In this document: positions 60,018 through 64,000 of the stretch, one piece after another | Position numbering within the stretch: position 1 is the stretch's first letter | Layout of the letters: each line of letters starts with the position of its first letter | From: Platerodrilus igneus | Lineage: Eukaryota > Arthropoda > Insecta > Coleoptera > Lycidae | Length of the DNA: 64,000 nt | Assembly (NCBI GenBank): GCA_036346225.1 | Contig: JARFIW010001087.1 | Location: 1-64,000 of the forward strand | Reading direction: 5' to 3' | Translations under genes and position numbers: made by a program | Notes under the pieces: generated by a model | The model's database searches: none | Told to the model about the DNA's origin: nothing | Seen by the model: only the letters and a program-made list of their open reading frames with translations

Positions 60018-60757
60018 ATGAGGCTTAACAAAGCTGAAACCGTCGGTCAGTGGATGTTTCCTCCCCTGTGAAGTAATAAAGCTAATGTTTTGTTAATGGC
60101 TATATAACTACTAGCCCGATTTGTATTCGTCAATAGGCTCTATTATTTTCATAGAGTTTGTTTACAGATACATCTTATTTTATACATTGTTCTACACAAT
60201 TTCTTATTGCGGACTGCAAATAACTTGTCTTTTATTATTTGAATTGTCTTGGGGCATGAACCCGGGTGTCGCCACGAGAAGGTTTGTTACGTTTGCAAAT
60301 AAATTTTGCTGTAACATTCCGCAAATCTCAAAGGCCAGACGTACTTTTATAGCCATCTATAGAATTTACTATGTAGTTTCGATTCAATTCTGTACTTTCA
60401 CGCCTAGTAGTGTTGGTGTTTTATCACCTGATGGCGGTTTTATTTACTTTTGCCATAGTACAGAGATTGTTTCAAAATTATATCAGTATAATAGCTTCGA
60501 TTACTTCATAGGGTTCTTGGAAACTATTTCGCTCTGATGAGGCTTAACAAAGCCTAAACCGTCGGTCAGTGGATGTTTCCTCCCCTGTGAAGTAATAAAG
60601 CTAATGTTTTGTTAATGGCTATATATCTACTAGCCCGATTTGTATTCGTCAATAGGCTCTATTATTTTCATAGAGTTTGTTTACAGATACATCTTATTTT
60701 ATACATTGTTCTACACAATTTCTTATTGCGGACTGCAAATAACTTGTCTTTTTTTAT
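60018..60757 (+). mobile_element. Retrozyme-like direct repeat unit with hammerhead motifs
   Basis: A sequence of about 220 bp (60018-60236) recurs almost identically at 60537-60757, flanking 300 bp of unique sequence. The predicted cleavage triplets GTC lie at 60042-60044 and 60561-60563, a period of 519 bp. Copy 2 has the classical CTGATGA (60534-60540), stem GGCT/AGCC with loop taacaa, and TAAAC where GAAAC is expected. Copy 1 has GAAAC but its CTGATGA is replaced. GGAAAC (60519-60524) and GTTTCC (60575-60580) could close stem I. Non-autonomous retrozymes have this layout: two ribozyme-bearing repeats around a short non-coding unit. The 138-codon frame (60121-60537) across it shows no domain. 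Confidence 0.65.
60534..60563 (+). ncRNA. Type I hammerhead ribozyme motif, G12 mutated
   Basis: CTGATGA core, 4-bp stem II with a 6-nt loop, TAAAC (G12 to U), C, GTC. All other invariant positions are present. As G12 is catalytic this copy is probably inactive; the partner copy at 60021-60044 keeps G12. Confidence 0.7.
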
Positions 60758-60759
60758 TT

Positions 60760-62377
60760 ATATATATATTGTTATATATACTGTGATCCTACCTTATTAG
60801 TGATAGGCGTAATATCTCTATCTGTCACTCCTTGTCTTATTTTAGAGCCTTGTTGAGTTATGCCACACAATTTATCTTTAAATATTTTACACGGCTGCTG
60901 CACTTCATTATTTTACAGGGCCGTCAAACACGTGGCGGAATCTACCTAGGGTGGGTCCGTCCTAAGCAAACACCTCTCAACTAGACACCCAAACAAATAT
61001 CCAAGGAGTTTTCAAAATAATTTTAAAAGCCAAAAGTATTCCCAAACACTAGTTCCACTTTTATAAATTTGATTAAAACACTGCGTAGATATTAAATACT
61101 AATACCAGGAATCCAGATACAAGCGCCGCCTTCCAGCCGTCCTGAAGCCACGTGACCAACTGCAGGCACCTCCTGTAAATAATAAGTAACTCGAGCAACT
61201 GGTAATCTCCAGACTATAAAACTACTAATATTTCTACAAATTTTATGTTATACAAATACTCAGATAACTCCAATTCCACTATGCTTTCGTCTTCAAACAA
61301 TAACGGTACAGACCAGCACTCCCTCTTTTAATTAACTTTTATTCGCCGTAAAACTGCTACTATTTGCTATCTCCAGGTACAACTTGACTTTCAAAACTTT
61401 CTCGTAACTTTTAAATGTAATAAAACTCATAACAGTACAAAACACGTCTATTTTTCAGTAATATAAATTTGGAGTCCCTTATAAATAAAATCCGTCTTCT
61501 TTTGTTTTCGTTGCCATAACAACTATCTCTACGCACACTATGTAATTTATAATTATTAATAATTGATTAATAATACAGTTGTTTTCTCTAGATACATTCA
61601 TTTTCTAGATGGTTTGTAATCCAGTGATTTATGTATATTGAACTTTTTACAATATTGAAAATAGCTAACAAACTTTGATGGTTCAGCTTTTAAATTGTAC
61701 GCAACAGACATTTATGTCTTATTCGGTAAACGTCCTGTCATTACATAACCAATCTTTAATTGTTAAAACATATTCAAACTGAAATTGATTTACAAATTTT
61801 ACGGGAGTATCACTTAACTCCTTAAAATTTTAAAAGCGTGCAGTATACCAAGCAATTTTGATATTTGTTTTTACATTCAAATGGTTCTGAAAACGCTAAC
61901 TCCAAATTAAATTTCATATACGTGCAACCATAACAATTAAAATACGTATACAATGCAAACTTATAACTAGCTTAGCCTGGTCTATGGCCGGTATATGTTG
62001 TTGAATGCAATGCAGTTTCAAAAGCTTTATAAATTTATAAACGTGGAATAGTTGTTGTTAATTTATAAACCAAAAATACCTGAAAGAAAATACTCAAACA
62101 AAACCAAATATACCCCCATTCTAGCAAAGTCGTTTCGAAGCCCTATTTAAACATTTTATAAGCCCACCCCCTTCTTGACAGTATATAAGGCCCCACTGAT
62201 TTTAAATAAAAATGAAAATTTGCTTCCTGGATATAAGTAATTCTTTTAATGGTTGAGAAATTTTAAATTTTAGTTAAAATCACTATAGTTTTTTTTTTCT
62301 TTATGTATGAGGATTCAGTGTTAGTTTCTGTATATTCTGTATAGTTTTAAGCTCGTTAGTATTATTTAGTGTTAATT
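60760..62377 (-). mobile_element. 3' region of a Gypsy element, probably including LTR
   Basis: Follows the integrase stop on the minus strand. It has a purine-rich tract aagaagggggtggg (rc of 62162-62175), which could be the polypurine primer, and then AT-rich sequence with tataaa and aataaa elements down to about 61000. No TG...CA pair could be fixed. A short (ta)n run lies at 60757-60778. Confidence 0.4.
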
Positions 62378-63613
62378 TTATTCTTGCGATACTTTACTTT
62401 CCACATGGAAATATGGATACAAATTTTCTATATGAAAACGTCCCCGACATTCACCCCTGTCATTCTCCAATTCGTAAGTATTCCCTTCTGCAAAAATTCT
62501 TCTCACTCGATAAGGACCTTCGTATGGAAATAACAACTTGGCACAAATATTTCTTTCCCAATTTGACATTCTCAATCTTTTAACAATAACAAGATCCCCA
62601 ACTGAAAAAACCACTTGCTTCTTGATTTTCTTGTTACGTTTCTCCAACTCCCTTCTTTGTATCGTTTCGACTTGTTGTCTGGCTTTATGCAACAACTCCG
62701 TTATATCCTCCACTTTTTGTTCAGCTCTCCACGGTCTTGCTGGAATCACCTTCTTCATCAATGTCACAGGACACATTCCCGTCACTGAACTTGGTACAAA
62801 ATTAATATATTCTTCTATTTGCGGTAAATACCTTACCCACCGATCATGTTGTTCCTGCGTTATTAACCTCAAAAACTTTATTACTTTTCGAATATATCTT
62901 TCACACGGATTTCCTTGAGGATGTCTGATACTACAGAATGTCATCTTTATTCCATCCTTCCTTAATTTACTTTCAACCCTTCGATTACGAAAATACGTTG
63001 CATTGTCCAACAATACCCTATTCATCTTACCTATTCGTTCTACAAACTTTCTTACAGAACTCAATACATGCCTAGAATTACATCTCCTCGCTGGATAAAG
63101 CTGCACAAACTTTGTAAAAATATCAACTACAACTAAAATATGCTGATATCCGTTCCTACTCGGTATCAAATTACTCAAGTAATCCATTGCCACAATATCT
63201 AATGGACCTTCCGCTCTTATACATCTAACTTGATTCTGCAACACCACATTCTTATCCTTTCCTAACAAACACGTCTCACACAGATTTATGCAATTTTTCA
63301 CCAATTTTCTATCGTTTCGTGCATAGAAAGCTTCCCTAAATATCAAGAACGTCTTACGAATCCCTATATGACCAAACGTAGTATGAATTTCCTGGATCAG
63401 CTCAACGGCTACCTGTGTCGTTAACACTAATAATTCATCATCCCATAACCTTTTCACCAAAACTCCCTCGACCATATAAAAATCTCTGTCTTGTTCTAAA
63501 TTCTCTCTGAATAATTTTTCTCTGATCACCCTTATTTCTTCGTGTGCTTGCATCCGATGAAATCTGGCATTCGACCATCTTCCCAGATCTTCAAACACTT
63601 GCAATGCAATCAA
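62378..63613 (-). CDS. Ty3/Gypsy integrase, 411 codons open
   Basis: The longest ORF in the window. N-terminal Zn-binding HTTFGH...CINLCETC (H-x4-H...C-x2-C), then a linker, then the catalytic core: AMDYLS (first Asp), LLDNATYF (second Asp), CERYIRKVIKFL (Glu) with HPQGN preceding it. The C-terminal region has the GPY module (YEGPYRVRRIF). All three DDE residues are present. In the pol polyprotein this enzyme inserts the cDNA into chromosomes. The frame opens at an ATG at 63613, but the natural protein starts upstream in RT/RNase H, and a 1-base shift near 63613 separates the two. Because the frame is otherwise uninterrupted, this is the youngest-looking element here. Confidence 0.88.
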   Translation of the reverse strand: MIALQVFEDLGRWSNARFHRMQAHEEIRVIREKLFRENLEQDRDFYMVEGVLVKRLWDDELLVLTTQVAVELIQEIHTTFGHIGIRKTFLIFREAFYARNDRKLVKNCINLCETCLLGKDKNVVLQNQVRCIRAEGPLDIVAMDYLSNLIPSRNGYQHILVVVDIFTKFVQLYPARRCNSRHVLSSVRKFVERIGKMNRVLLDNATYFRNRRVESKLRKDGIKMTFCSIRHPQGNPCERYIRKVIKFLRLITQEQHDRWVRYLPQIEEYINFVPSSVTGMCPVTLMKKVIPARPWRAEQKVEDITELLHKARQQVETIQRRELEKRNKKIKKQVVFSVGDLVIVKRLRMSNWERNICAKLLFPYEGPYRVRRIFAEGNTYELENDRGECRGRFHIENLYPYFHVESKVSQE

Positions 63614-64000
63614 AATCCATTCCTACTATCCGTTAGCAACCCTTCATCCTTCCTACTAAAGAAATCAGCCGTAACATTTTCTTTACCAGGTTTATGTCTA
63701 ATCTCAAAATCATATTCCTGCAATACTAACGCCCATCTATACAATCGACTGTTCAAAAACTCTTTCTTCTTCAGAAACGTGACCACTGTGTTATCCGATT
63801 CAACCAGAAATTTATTACCCAATAAATAAAATCTTAACTTCTTCACAGCATATACGATTGCCAGCATCTCTTTTCCGCTGTCGAATACCTAGTCTCGCAG
63901 TCTTTCAGAGCCCTCGAAATAAAACAAATTGGCACTTCTCTCCTTCTTGAACCTGCACCAACTCAGCCCCTATTGCAAAACTCGAAGCGTCGGTCCTTAA
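63610..64000 (-). pseudogene. Gypsy RNase H fragment, continues past the window
   Basis: The frame 63867-63610 reads EMLAIVYAVKKLRFYLLG, ESDNTVVTFLKK, RWALVLQEYDFEIRHKPG, NVTADFFSR, the standard RNase H tail of Gypsy pol. Upstream, LRTDASSFAIGAELVQ (to about 63995) is in another frame after a shift near 63880. The active-site TDAS Asp and ESDN Asp are present. The upstream RT lies beyond the window. Confidence 0.85.

Noticed and set aside
60121..60537. 138-codon frame with normal-looking composition
   Set aside because: It spans the repeat and unique part of the retrozyme-like unit, has no recognisable domain, and such units are non-coding.

Overview
The window is AT-rich animal DNA and nearly all of it is transposable-element debris. 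The mix of LINEs with restriction-like or apurinic-type endonucleases, Penelope-like elements with GIY-YIG nucleases, a BEL/Pao element, a Ty3/Gypsy element, mariner, a tRNA-derived SINE and a MITE with gggttccgta termini points to an invertebrate, most likely an arthropod. I see no intact host gene, no tRNA or rRNA gene and no CRISPR. Reading frames are short and interrupted almost everywhere, so most entries are pseudogenes assembled by joining reading frames across frameshifts.

Layout: 1-1550 nested tandem repeats. 1585-5560 two head-to-head zinc-finger LINE pieces (PHD finger on minus; C2H2-RT-endonuclease on plus). 5655-8447 a USP16/45-type deubiquitinase pseudogene whose catalytic Cys reads as Trp, split by two insertions. 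8.7-13.6 kb hAT-like debris, a palindromic pair of Penelope termini, a LINE fragment and a SINE. 13.6-18.1 kb two LINE families with microsatellites. 19.7-23.6 kb a BEL/Pao element carrying two tandem SINEs. 24-37.6 kb gene-poor DNA with two uncoded repeat families (X and Y), an unidentified cluster of small ORFs, a complete but dead mariner, and a Gypsy primer-binding site with gag start. 37.9-39.9 kb an I/Jockey-type LINE. 40.9-50.4 kb one LINE copy split by a head-to-head Penelope dimer and by a family X copy. 51-54.6 kb a third LINE split by a foldback element. 55.8-58.9 kb a second Penelope dimer. 59-60 kb a DDE transposase remnant. 60.0-60.8 kb a retrozyme-like direct repeat with hammerhead ribozyme motifs. 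60.8-64 kb the 3' half of a Gypsy element on minus, with an integrase ORF that keeps its DDE triad.

The most interesting thread is self-cleaving RNA. Three unrelated-looking Penelope termini share a hammerhead-like core in which positions 3 and 8 read U and A instead of C and G, a pair-preserving change. One arm of the 42-47 kb dimer lacks exactly the hammerhead, with a deletion edge that can be placed at the predicted cleavage site. A separate 519-bp-period repeat carries a classical CTGATGA hammerhead core. All identifications come from reading motifs by eye; no search or folding program was run.
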